Assembly: GCF_938010505.1 (NCBI RefSeq)
Contig: NZ_CALLVP010000153.1
Coordinates: forward strand, 1 to 40,517
Source of the DNA: an uncultured Veillonella sp.
Lineage (GTDB): Bacteria; Bacillota; Negativicutes; Veillonellales; Veillonellaceae
DNA length: 40,517 nt
Direction: 5' to 3'
Both the position numbers and the translations under genes were made by a program. Below, piece after piece: positions 7,942 through 15,456 of this stretch; the first letter of the stretch is position 1; every line of letters starts with the position of its first letter. The notes under the pieces are model-generated. The model was not told the DNA's origin, did not search any database, and worked only from the letters and a program-made list of their open reading frames with translations.

Positions 7942-9189
7942 CTATTCTTCATCACCGTGTACGGCATGCATAGCCGCCACATAGCCTGTGGAAAAGGCAG
8001 CTTGTAAATTATATCCTCCTGTAAAAGCATCAATGTCTAGTACTTCGCCAGCACCATATAAACCGCCAATCAATTTAGACTCCATAGTTTTAGGATTAAA
8101 TTCTTTTAAGGAAATACCACCAGCTGTTACAATAGCCTCCGCTACTGGTCGTAACTCCTTAACTGTTAATGTCATATGTTGCAACACATGACATAAGCGC
8201 AAACGCTCTTCCTTTGTAATTTGATTAATTGGTTTAGTAGAATCTAGCTCAGCAAGCTTTATAACAATTGGAATAAGATTCACCGGCAATAAATCCTTCA
8301 TACCATTAGCCAATTGTTTTTTTGAATATAAATCAAAGTCCTTTTGCAAGCGCTTATTCAATACTTCTGCAGCCAAGGCAGGCTTAAGATTAATTTCAAT
8401 AGTAATTTGAGGATTCTTCTTCCGAAGCAACTTACCTACCGTGTGACTTAACGATAGAATTGTAGGCCCCGTAAGACCAAAATGGGTAAACATCATCTCC
8501 CCAAATTGTTTAGCTTGCACCTTATTTTTAGAAACTACAGAAACCTCAACATTGCGAAGACTAAGCCCCATAATTTCCTTTACCCACGTTTCGTTTGTAA
8601 CGATAGGTACCAAAGATGGACGAATATCAGTAATAGTATGTCCCACTTTTTCGGCTAAAGTATAACCATCACCAGTAGAACCGGTCAATGGATAGGATGC
8701 GCCACCAGTACAAATGATAGCAGCATCACAAGCATATTGTTCTTTATCAGTTGTAACACCGACTACACGATTATCCTTTACAGTAATCGATGTAACAGGT
8801 TCATTTAAATGAACTTGGACACTATACTTTTTGAGGATATTCATAAAGGTATTGCGTACTTCTAATGCAGAATCGGATTCAGGAAACACTCGTCCCCCAC
8901 GTTCTACTTTAGTTTTTAACCCCCAGCTGTGCAATAAGTTCAGAAGATCTTCATTGCTAAAGCGTTCATAGGCACCGTATAAGAACTTACCATTACCAGG
9001 AGTGTTTTTAATAAATTGAGCCATATCTGCACTATTCGTAATATTACAGCGACCTTTACCGGTAATGCCCATTTTCTTACCAACCATATTCATTTTTTCT
9101 AATAAGATGACGCGTGCCCCTTCTCGGCCTGCTATAACAGCAGCCATTAATCCTGCTGCACCACCGCCAATGACTATGATTTGTTTCAT
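7942..9189 (-). CDS. HI0933-family FAD-dependent flavoprotein (NAD(P)/FAD oxidoreductase)
   Basis: The 415-residue protein begins with a dinucleotide-binding fold (VIGGGAAGLMAAVIAGREGA, residues 6-25) followed by the family hallmark GKGRCNITN. A C-terminal stretch with AGGISLKEFNPKTMES and GGYNLQAAFSTG matches HI0933-like (also called YhiN or BaiN-type) flavoproteins. The physiological reaction is not established for most members; BaiN annotations imply bile-acid reduction, which nothing here supports. Its ATG overlaps the rluB stop as ATGA, so it is translationally linked inside the scpA-to-ispH operon. Confidence 0.85.
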   Translation of the reverse strand: MKQIIVIGGGAAGLMAAVIAGREGARVILLEKMNMVGKKMGITGKGRCNITNSADMAQFIKNTPGNGKFLYGAYERFSNEDLLNLLHSWGLKTKVERGGRVFPESDSALEVRNTFMNILKKYSVQVHLNEPVTSITVKDNRVVGVTTDKEQYACDAAIICTGGASYPLTGSTGDGYTLAEKVGHTITDIRPSLVPIVTNETWVKEIMGLSLRNVEVSVVSKNKVQAKQFGEMMFTHFGLTGPTILSLSHTVGKLLRKKNPQITIEINLKPALAAEVLNKRLQKDFDLYSKKQLANGMKDLLPVNLIPIVIKLAELDSTKPINQITKEERLRLCHVLQHMTLTVKELRPVAEAIVTAGGISLKEFNPKTMESKLIGGLYGAGEVLDIDAFTGGYNLQAAFSTGYVAAMHAVHGDEE

Positions 9190-9914
9190 GCCTTATCTGA
9201 CCCCAATACTTTTAGCGCTTTTACTTCACGAATTGTTAGTTGACGAGAAGCACCGCGTTTTACACCACCTAAAGTAAGACCAGCATAAGCAATGCGTTTT
9301 AAGTTATGAATACGATATCCAAAATGTTCAAACATACGACGAACTTGACGATTACGGCCTTCATGAATGGTAATTTCCACTTCGTGTACCCCATTATGAA
9401 CATCAAAGCCTAAATCTACAATTGTTGCAGGCGCAGTCATACCATCTTCGAGCTCTACACCATTTGCAATACTTTGTAAATCTTCATCGCGAACACGGCC
9501 TTTGATACGAACTTCATAAGTCTTTTCCACACCTTTAGATGGATGTGTTAAGTTCTGTGCTAACTCACCATCATTAGTAAGTAATAATAAACCTTCTGTA
9601 TATAAGTCGAGACGTCCAATAGGATAAATGCGTTTAGACTCGTTTTTAATATAATCCAAAACAGTTTCTCGACCTTGAGGGTCAGATACAGATGTAATGA
9701 CACCCTTTGGCTTATTTAACAAATAATATACAGGCTTCTCTTGAGCCAATAATTGACCATTAACCTTAACCTTATCTTTTTGTGGGTTAATTTTGAACCC
9801 TAGTTCGGTTACCTTACGGCCATTGACCTGTACTTTACCTTCAGTAATTAGTTCTTCTGCCTTACGTCGTGATGCAACACCACAACTGGCAATATATTTC
9901 TGTAATCGTTCCAT
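9186..9914 (-). CDS. rluB: 23S rRNA pseudouridine synthase of the RluB family
   Basis: This enzyme isomerises a uridine in helix 89 of 23S rRNA (U2605 in E. coli). An S4 RNA-binding domain occupies roughly the first 60 residues (RLQKYIASCGVASRRKAEEL). The RsuA/RluB catalytic motif GRLDLYTEGLLLL follows, with Asp103 as nucleophile, and GRNRQVRRM appears near the C-terminus. A longer in-frame start at 9956 lies inside scpB. The ATG at 9914 is preferred because it follows AGAAGGA and comes one base after the scpB stop. Order scpA-scpB-rluB is common in Firmicutes. Confidence 0.93.
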   Translation of the reverse strand: MERLQKYIASCGVASRRKAEELITEGKVQVNGRKVTELGFKINPQKDKVKVNGQLLAQEKPVYYLLNKPKGVITSVSDPQGRETVLDYIKNESKRIYPIGRLDLYTEGLLLLTNDGELAQNLTHPSKGVEKTYEVRIKGRVRDEDLQSIANGVELEDGMTAPATIVDLGFDVHNGVHEVEITIHEGRNRQVRRMFEHFGYRIHNLKRIAYAGLTLGGVKRGASRQLTIREVKALKVLGSDKA

Positions 9915-9915
9915 G

Positions 9916-10425
9916 TTATCCTTCTGTTTCCGAAACTTCTTGATGTAAGGCTTCAATAGATTCTACACCAGCACTTCTCAAAAACTCATCAGTTGTGCCA
10001 TATAAAATCGGTCTGCCAACAGTATCCTTATGACCTAATTCAGCTATAAGAGATTTTGTCAATAATTGTTTTATAATTTTATCGCTATTTACACCGCGAA
10101 CCTCTTCGATTTCAGCCTTTGTAATAGGCTGCTTATATGCGATAACAGCTAATGTTTCCATGGCCGCATTAGATAGTTTATCTTCTTTTTTACGAATATG
10201 ACCAACATAATCAGCACATGCAACAGCACTGACTAATTCAACACCGGCTCCTGATATACGTAATCGAATACCTCTATTTTGTTCTTCTAGTTCACGTTGT
10301 AATTCTTCTATATATTTTTGTGTTTCCTCTGTGGAAAGCCCAAACACCTCTTCTAGCATATCTATCGATATAGGCTTTGCTGCTGAAAACAAAACGGCTT
10401 CTAAATGCATCATTGGTAAGCTCAT
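9916..10425 (-). CDS. scpB: Segregation and condensation protein B
   Basis: ScpB is a kleisin-interacting subunit that dimerises and binds ScpA in the SMC-ScpAB chromosome condensation complex. The 169-residue protein shows tandem winged-helix character, with family signatures LSNAAMETLAVIAYKQPITKAEIEEVRGV (about residues 84-112) and GRPILYGTTDEFL near the C-terminus. AAAGGGGG precedes the ATG. It lies 12 bases after scpA and one base before rluB. Confidence 0.95.
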   Translation of the reverse strand: MSLPMMHLEAVLFSAAKPISIDMLEEVFGLSTEETQKYIEELQRELEEQNRGIRLRISGAGVELVSAVACADYVGHIRKKEDKLSNAAMETLAVIAYKQPITKAEIEEVRGVNSDKIIKQLLTKSLIAELGHKDTVGRPILYGTTDEFLRSAGVESIEALHQEVSETEG

Positions 10426-10437
10426 ATAGCCCCCTTT

Positions 10438-11163
10438 CTACACGGCCCCATCCAAGGTAGCAGTGAATATAATATCATCATCTTCATAACGCATTTCCAT
10501 AACTTGTTGTTTTAATAATTCTAAAACAGCCATAAAGATGGTTACCATACCACTTTTTGTTTCAATTGCTACTAATAACTCTCTAAAATATAAACTTTCA
10601 CCACGATGTATACGACTAGACAAGGATAGAATCATATCCTCTAAACTATATGTATCCTTTTCAACCTTTACCTCACGAATTGTTTCCTCTTCTGGTAACT
10701 CTTTAGCTCGTTTTAAGGTTTGATAAAAAATTTGGTATAACTGTGAAAGTTCTAAATTATATACATTATCTAATCCAAGTACGCTCGTCTCTTCTGGCCG
10801 ACTAAATATATTTGCAGATACAGCTGTACGCTCTATTAACAAAGATGTAAAATCTTTGATTTTCTTAAACTCTACTAATTTTGCAACTAACTCATCACGT
10901 GGATCCTCAGCTTCATCTGGCTCAGGTTCAGCCTTAGGTAACAGCATACGAGATTTAATTTGTAATAAGGTCGATGCCATTACAAGAAACTCACTACTAT
11001 AATGAATATCAAAATGGTTCCAATTATCTAGATATTCCAAGTATTGACTCGTTATTTCAACGATAGGAATATCGGTGATTTCTATTTTATGTTTTTCAAT
11101 GAGATGCAAGAGCAAATCAAGGGGACCTTCAAAAACGTCCAACTTGTAATTATAATCTCCCAT
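10438..11163 (-). CDS. scpA: Segregation and condensation protein A
   Basis: ScpA is the kleisin that bridges the two SMC heads in the bacterial condensin complex. The protein of 241 residues has the N-terminal SMC-neck-binding region (YKLDVFEGPLDLLLHLIEK), an acidic central linker and a C-terminal winged helix. An in-frame TTG lies three codons upstream directly against the ribosome site; the ATG at 11163 is preferred because TGAGGA is 9 bases before it. It is the first gene of the operon that runs to ispH-rpsA. Confidence 0.95.
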   Translation of the reverse strand: MGDYNYKLDVFEGPLDLLLHLIEKHKIEITDIPIVEITSQYLEYLDNWNHFDIHYSSEFLVMASTLLQIKSRMLLPKAEPEPDEAEDPRDELVAKLVEFKKIKDFTSLLIERTAVSANIFSRPEETSVLGLDNVYNLELSQLYQIFYQTLKRAKELPEEETIREVKVEKDTYSLEDMILSLSSRIHRGESLYFRELLVAIETKSGMVTIFMAVLELLKQQVMEMRYEDDDIIFTATLDGAV

Positions 11164-11202
11164 AAACCCCAATCCTCAGAAAAAATGTACTTTAACTATA
11201 TA

Positions 11203-11232
11203 ATTATAAAGCATTTATAGTAGTACTTTCAA
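11203..11232 (-). promoter_or_regulatory. Promoter of the scpA-to-ispH/rpsA operon
   Basis: On the minus strand TTGAAA (11227-11232) and a perfect TATAAT (11203-11208) are separated by 18 bases. This predicts a start near 11196 and a leader of about 33 bases before scpA. It lies in the divergent gap opposite the plus-strand phosphoethanolamine transferase gene. Confidence 0.7.
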
Positions 11233-11332
11233 ATAATTGTTTTTTTTACACTCATCTGCTATCTTTATTATTGTAATTATTATATATTATAAAAGATATG
11301 TTATTGTGTATTCCTTTTAGAAAGGATTTATT

Positions 11333-13165
11333 ATGTCATCGAGTGTGAAGCAAATTGGGCAAAATCCCATTTTTCGCTTTGGTATTATAGGTATTGTTTT
11401 ATATATCGTTTTATTTTTAATTTATGAGCCCATAACTTTAGGACTTGATGTAGAAGATATTACGATTTTAGCAGTACCAACAATTGTAGGTACCTTTTTA
11501 TTTCAATATTTTATGGGGTGTACCGTTTTCCACAGGCCTTTTTTAGGGTATGGCCTAGTTGGAATCTTATGGGCACTTACCTTTCCACTTTTATTCCACT
11601 GGTCTTATGTAAAGCCTCTATATTTCTATGAGTTTGCTAATGATTTTTTATTTGGCTTATTGATTTTCATGGGATTATCAGGCATTCAGTTTTTACTGAA
11701 CCAAACAAACCGCTTCCATAAAACAACGTCCTTAATCATGGCTATTATTTCCATGATTTTAAGCTTAATACCATTCTTACAAATCGGCTATTACATGACT
11801 ACCTGGCATTGCTTAACTCCAGCCAGTCTGCTCGCCGTATATATGACCAATCCAGAAGAAGCATTTGGTTTCTTAAAAAATGCAGCCGGAATTCCTGGTC
11901 TTATTGCAGTAAGTATTGGTCTTATCTTATGGACTTATTTATTATACTGGTCTAACTTAGGAATGAGAGCAGTAGTAAACTTAAATACTACTCGTCCTAT
12001 GCGCTCAGCTATGCTCATCGCATCCCTTGTAGCATTTCTAGTATATGTACCATTCTTCTTGTTCCCTCAAACCTGTATTGTGGCGAACTGGATTGCTGCA
12101 GGCGATTATGTAAAACAAATGCAACAATATAATGATAATCACCACTTAGTATTTGATTCCTTTAATTTAGACACAAAAGAAACAGCGGCGAACAAAACAC
12201 CTGGTACTATTATTCTAGTCATCGGTGAATCTAGTTCTCGAGATTATATGAAAGTATATAATCCAAGTTTTCCATATGATGACACTCCATGGCAAGGCAA
12301 TATGCGTGCCGACAATAAAGACTTTGTCTTCTTTGATAATGCATATTCATCCTACGTACAAACAGTACCAACCTTGGAGCGCGCACTATCTGAACGAAAT
12401 CAATACGATGATAGACCATTTCTTGACTCAGCTAACATCTTAGATGTGGCAAAAAAAGCTGGCTACACTACTTCTTGGTTTAGCAATCAAGGTGTATTCG
12501 GTGAATATGATACAGCTATCTCATTAATGGCTAAGACTGCTGACACAACAAAATGGGCCCATGAGTCTTATGCATTTTCAGATCGTTATGATGAAGCACT
12601 GTTGCCATTATTAGAAACTGTAGATCCTACCAAAAATAACTTTATCGTTATTCATATTATGGGTAGCCATATTTATTATAATGACCGTTACCCTCATGAA
12701 TTCAGTAAATGGAAACAAGGTCCGTATCCTGATGGTCAAGAAGCTTATGCTAACAGCCAATTATATACAGATTGGTTATTACAACAAATTTACAACTATG
12801 GCAAAGACAAATTAAACTTACAAGCTATGGTGTATTTTTCTGATCACGGTGAAAGCTTAGATAAGTCTCATAACCCTGACACATTTGACTTTGTTATGAC
12901 ACATATTCCATTCTGGGTATACTTATCTCCACAATATCGCTCAACTTATCCACAGACTGCTGAGATACTTGCTAAACATGAGCATCAATTCTTTACAAAT
13001 GATTTGCTATATGACACATTAGTGGGTCTTATGCATGCTCCAAGCCAGCGATATGATGTAACACGAGATTTTAGTAATACTCAATATCGATTTAATTTAC
13101 ATAACTTAACTACATTACTTGGTGAACAGCCATTGGCAAATGATCCTATTAATGCAGGTAAGTAG
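11333..13165 (+). CDS. Phosphoethanolamine transferase, EptA/CptA type
   Basis: This is an inner-membrane enzyme that moves phosphoethanolamine from phosphatidylethanolamine onto lipid A or core sugars in the outer leaflet of that membrane. The first 250 residues hold about five or six membrane helices. The periplasmic sulfatase-fold domain follows, with GESSSRDYMKVY (Glu299), TVPTL (Thr344, the probable phosphoenzyme residue), GSH (446) and SDHGES (Asp504, His505). Role assignment of these residues is by analogy with EptA. GAAAGGA precedes the ATG. It is the only plus-strand gene, reads away from scpA, and ends at the bidirectional terminator 13242-13274. Acceptor specificity (lipid A or core) cannot be read from sequence. 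Confidence 0.88.
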   Translation: MSSSVKQIGQNPIFRFGIIGIVLYIVLFLIYEPITLGLDVEDITILAVPTIVGTFLFQYFMGCTVFHRPFLGYGLVGILWALTFPLLFHWSYVKPLYFYEFANDFLFGLLIFMGLSGIQFLLNQTNRFHKTTSLIMAIISMILSLIPFLQIGYYMTTWHCLTPASLLAVYMTNPEEAFGFLKNAAGIPGLIAVSIGLILWTYLLYWSNLGMRAVVNLNTTRPMRSAMLIASLVAFLVYVPFFLFPQTCIVANWIAAGDYVKQMQQYNDNHHLVFDSFNLDTKETAANKTPGTIILVIGESSSRDYMKVYNPSFPYDDTPWQGNMRADNKDFVFFDNAYSSYVQTVPTLERALSERNQYDDRPFLDSANILDVAKKAGYTTSWFSNQGVFGEYDTAISLMAKTADTTKWAHESYAFSDRYDEALLPLLETVDPTKNNFIVIHIMGSHIYYNDRYPHEFSKWKQGPYPDGQEAYANSQLYTDWLLQQIYNYGKDKLNLQAMVYFSDHGESLDKSHNPDTFDFVMTHIPFWVYLSPQYRSTYPQTAEILAKHEHQFFTNDLLYDTLVGLMHAPSQRYDVTRDFSNTQYRFNLHNLTTLLGEQPLANDPINAGK

Positions 13166-13241
13166 TCTTTTATTAGTATTGTAACTATTAATTTTTCTAA
13201 TGTTAATTAGTTATTTTAATAGTAAAGCAACTTAATATAAC

Positions 13242-13274
13242 AAAAAAGAGATGAGTTAAACTCATCTCTTTTTT
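13242..13274. terminator. Bidirectional terminator between convergent genes
   Basis: A 16-bp perfect stem (13242-13257 with 13259-13274) starts with six A and ends with six T, so it can terminate both the plus-strand phosphoethanolamine transferase transcript and the minus-strand DUF523 transcript. It overlaps the last four codons and the stop of the DUF523 gene. Confidence 0.9.
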
Positions 13275-13717
13275 TCTGCAAGTAAAAGTTCTATATCATC
13301 TTCTGTATAAATACTTAAATTCTTTTCCAACAATGCCTCGATAGTACATCCATGACCATCCGTCAAAGATCTACTAAAAGTCCCATCATAAATGCGCTTA
13401 TATCCACAGCTGGGGCTTTTCGCCTTCATCAAAGCTTCCTTGCAACCATGTTTAAGCGCTATATCAACTGTTAATTGAGCCCCTTGCAGAAACTCATCCG
13501 TAACATCGGTTCCATTAGCAGTACATATACGATTACCTTGACGCTCCGCAGGATCACGAGGCGTGCTAAGTCCGCCCAATACTTCCGGACATACTGGTAC
13601 TAATTCATAATATTCCTTTAGAACTTCTATCTTGTCGATATAATTGTCTTTGCCATCATATCGACAAGGTACACCACAAAGGCATTCACTAATCAATAAT
13701 TTTGGTTTCTTGTTCAT
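13262..13717 (-). CDS. DUF523 domain-containing protein
   Basis: The 151-residue protein matches the DUF523 family, whose biochemical role is not established. Visible hallmarks are ISECLCGVPCRYDGKDN near the N-terminus, PVCPEVLGGLSTPRDPAE in the first third, and MKAKSPSCGYKRIYDGTF in the second half. The conserved cysteines suggest metal or iron-sulfur binding, which is inference. A weak ATAGGTG lies before the ATG. Upstream, a short 7-bp inverted repeat (13771-13790) overlaps a poor promoter match (TTGATT, 17 bases, TATATA). The gene lies between the tRNA cluster and the convergent transferase gene. Confidence 0.88.
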   Translation of the reverse strand: MNKKPKLLISECLCGVPCRYDGKDNYIDKIEVLKEYYELVPVCPEVLGGLSTPRDPAERQGNRICTANGTDVTDEFLQGAQLTVDIALKHGCKEALMKAKSPSCGYKRIYDGTFSRSLTDGHGCTIEALLEKNLSIYTEDDIELLLAEKKR

Positions 13718-13848
13718 AAATTTATATACACCTATCTTAAATTAAATTATCGCAAAATATCAAAATCCAATATATACAATGCTGTATATATACAATCAAG
13801 ATAAATACAAAAGTATATATTACTCCAATAAACTTTATATAAGAAAAA

Positions 13849-13872
13849 AAGACTAACCTAAAAGTTAGTCTT
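13849..13872 (-). terminator. Intrinsic terminator of the tRNA cluster
   Basis: A 9-bp perfect stem (AAGACTAAC with its complement) with a 6-base loop is followed on the minus strand by a run of T residues (complement of the A run 13844-13850). It begins 4 bases past the CCA end of tRNA-Leu. Confidence 0.87.
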
Positions 13873-13875
13873 AAT

Positions 13876-13964
13876 TGGTGCCGAGGACCGGAATCGAACC
13901 GGTACGGTTGTCTCCAACCGACGGATTTTAAGTCCGTTGCGTCTGCCTGTTCCGCCACCCCGGC
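13876..13964 (-). tRNA. tRNA-Leu (anticodon UAA)
   Basis: The 89-base gene folds with a GCCGGGG acceptor arm, a long type-II variable arm typical of tRNA-Leu, a T-loop GGTTCGATTCC and anticodon loop CTTAAAA with anticodon TAA. The 3' CCA is encoded. It is the last of three tRNA genes, 14 bases after tRNA-Cys. Confidence 0.97.
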
Positions 13965-13978
13965 ATGGGTAACGATTG

Positions 13979-14053
<75 letters not shown>

Positions 14054-14062
14054 ATATAAAAT

Positions 14063-14137
14063 TGGAGCGGGAAACGAGATTCGAACTCGCGACCCCCGCC
14101 TTGGCAAGGCGGTGCTCTACCGCTGAGCTATTCCCGC
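14063..14137 (-). tRNA. tRNA-Gly (anticodon GCC)
   Basis: The 75-base gene has acceptor arm GCGGGAA, a D arm with AGCTCAGCGGTAGAGC, anticodon loop TTGCCAA giving GCC, T-loop AGTTCGAATCT, and an encoded CCA. It is first in the cluster and follows two promoter-like elements. Confidence 0.97.
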
Positions 14138-14154
14138 ATACAGAACCGATAATT

Positions 14155-14184
14155 ACTATAACATAATTATCAATCTGTCGTCAA
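14155..14184 (-). promoter_or_regulatory. Proximal promoter of the tRNA cluster
   Basis: On the minus strand TTGACG (14179-14184) and TATAGT (14155-14160) are 18 bases apart. The predicted start near 14148 is about 11 bases before mature tRNA-Gly, a short leader compatible with RNase P processing. Confidence 0.6.
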
Positions 14185-14216
14185 GGATGAATTAAGTCCG
14201 TCCTGACTGCCATATA

Positions 14217-14245
14217 ATAATATCAATTTACACATATAGTGTCAA
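14217..14245 (-). promoter_or_regulatory. Distal promoter of the tRNA cluster
   Basis: On the minus strand a perfect TTGACA (14240-14245) and TATTAT (14217-14222) are 17 bases apart, the best promoter match in the window. It lies about 60 bases upstream of the proximal element, so the tRNAs may have tandem promoters. Confidence 0.7.
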
Positions 14246-14303
14246 TGGTTTTTCCATAAAATACTAGTAAATATTGGTTTAAAGACCATCGCCCACATAA
14301 GAA

Positions 14304-14329
14304 AAAGGGAGATGGTACAATCCCCCTTT
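14304..14329 (-). terminator. Intrinsic terminator after the CobT-family pair
   Basis: A 10-bp stem with one G-U pair on the minus strand (arms 14304-14313 and 14320-14329) is followed by T residues (complement of 14302-14306). It begins 9 bases past the stop of the second CobT-family gene. The remaining gap up to the tRNA promoters holds nothing else that I recognise. Confidence 0.8.
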
Positions 14330-14337
14330 AAAACGGG

Positions 14338-15456
14338 TTATTCTTTATCCTTTTGTCTACCTTTACCGGCTCCATCTTCGGCTACACTCACCTCTGCTTC
14401 AACGAAGGTTTTCATGTCATTTAGCATATGCATAGATGCATTGATAACAGATAGGCCCATGGTAGAACCTAAGGCTTCATCGATTAGCAGTTTATAGTCT
14501 AAATAAGGCTTTACCCCTAAGAAGCGACATTGTTCCTTATGTATAGGTTCATCATGTATAGGCTCATCATAGGCAGCCGATGGGAACACATAGTCCTTAA
14601 CTAGCGGTTCAATGGTAACCGCCGCCAAAACAGCTGCACCAGTTACTATATTATCAAAGACTACAGCCATGCGATGGCTAGCAGCTCCTAAGATAAAGGC
14701 CGTTAAAAATGCAATATCTAAACCACCCGCTATGCGAAGCAAGTGCAATACCGCATCACGGCGCTCACTTTCACTAATAGCAGACCAATCATCAACAGCA
14801 ATATTAAATCGATCTACAAAAGAATGAATATGAGCAGCACGTTCATCCACTGTAGGCCCCCATTCATTGTGTACGAGAATATCATTGTAGGCACAGCCTG
14901 TAATAGTAGCCGTCGTTACGAGAGAATCTAAGAAGGCTCTCTCCCCTACGTTACCAATCGCCACCACTTGTAGCCCATCTGCATGTAATTTATCTGCATA
15001 GGTAAAACCTAGCTCAAGAGCACGCTCTAATTCATCTCGAGAAATAACGGGTTCTACACCAAAAAAATGGGACCCTTTTCGAATCACCTGTTGCTCAATA
15101 TTTGCTAAATCAGAAGTGTCTTGTTCTAGACCTACATTCACCACATGTACAACAGCATTTAATTTAGCTGCAGCCCCTTGTGTAGCTGTTCTTCCCTCAT
15201 TAAAGCGTTTTATGGCAGCATAACTTTCACTACCATGTTGATCATTTTGCGGTCCATCTACCAAGTGATCAGCTGCCACAACGAGCACACCTTGACGCAA
15301 ATGATTTGGTTTAGGGTCTCCTAAAATTCCTGCAAAACGCTCCGCTATGGTTTCTAACGTAGCCAGGCTATAGATGGGCTTTGTCAAATTATCAATACGG
15401 AATCGACATGTTTCCATTGCTTGTGTATCTAACGGCTCAATTTTGAAAGTTCTCAT
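14338..15456 (-). CDS. CobT-family phosphoribosyltransferase, second subunit of an ArsAB-like pair
   Basis: This 372-residue CobT homologue lacks close identity to its 345-residue neighbour but shares the fold landmarks: VVAADHLVDGPQNDQHG near the N-terminus, AIGNVGERAF in the middle, LRIAGGLDIAFLTAFILGAA, and DEALGSTMGLSVINASMHML near the C-terminus, keeping the glutamate that acts as catalytic base in CobT. The family activates the lower-ligand base of cobamides as the alpha-riboside phosphate from nicotinate mononucleotide. Two adjacent, overlapping homologues are the arrangement of ArsAB, the heterodimer from Sporomusa that accepts phenol and p-cresol. The ATG overlaps the upstream stop as ATGA. 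Which gene is ArsA and which ArsB is not decided here. A unique acidic, basic-rich tail ends the protein. Confidence 0.8.
   Translation of the reverse strand: MRTFKIEPLDTQAMETCRFRIDNLTKPIYSLATLETIAERFAGILGDPKPNHLRQGVLVVAADHLVDGPQNDQHGSESYAAIKRFNEGRTATQGAAAKLNAVVHVVNVGLEQDTSDLANIEQQVIRKGSHFFGVEPVISRDELERALELGFTYADKLHADGLQVVAIGNVGERAFLDSLVTTATITGCAYNDILVHNEWGPTVDERAAHIHSFVDRFNIAVDDWSAISESERRDAVLHLLRIAGGLDIAFLTAFILGAASHRMAVVFDNIVTGAAVLAAVTIEPLVKDYVFPSAAYDEPIHDEPIHKEQCRFLGVKPYLDYKLLIDEALGSTMGLSVINASMHMLNDMKTFVEAEVSVAEDGAGKGRQKDKE

Noticed and set aside
13737..13958. Open reading frame reading MAEQADATDLKSVGWRQ on the minus strand
   Set aside because: It is the tRNA-Leu gene read as protein, a well-known artefact; the cloverleaf and encoded CCA explain the bases.
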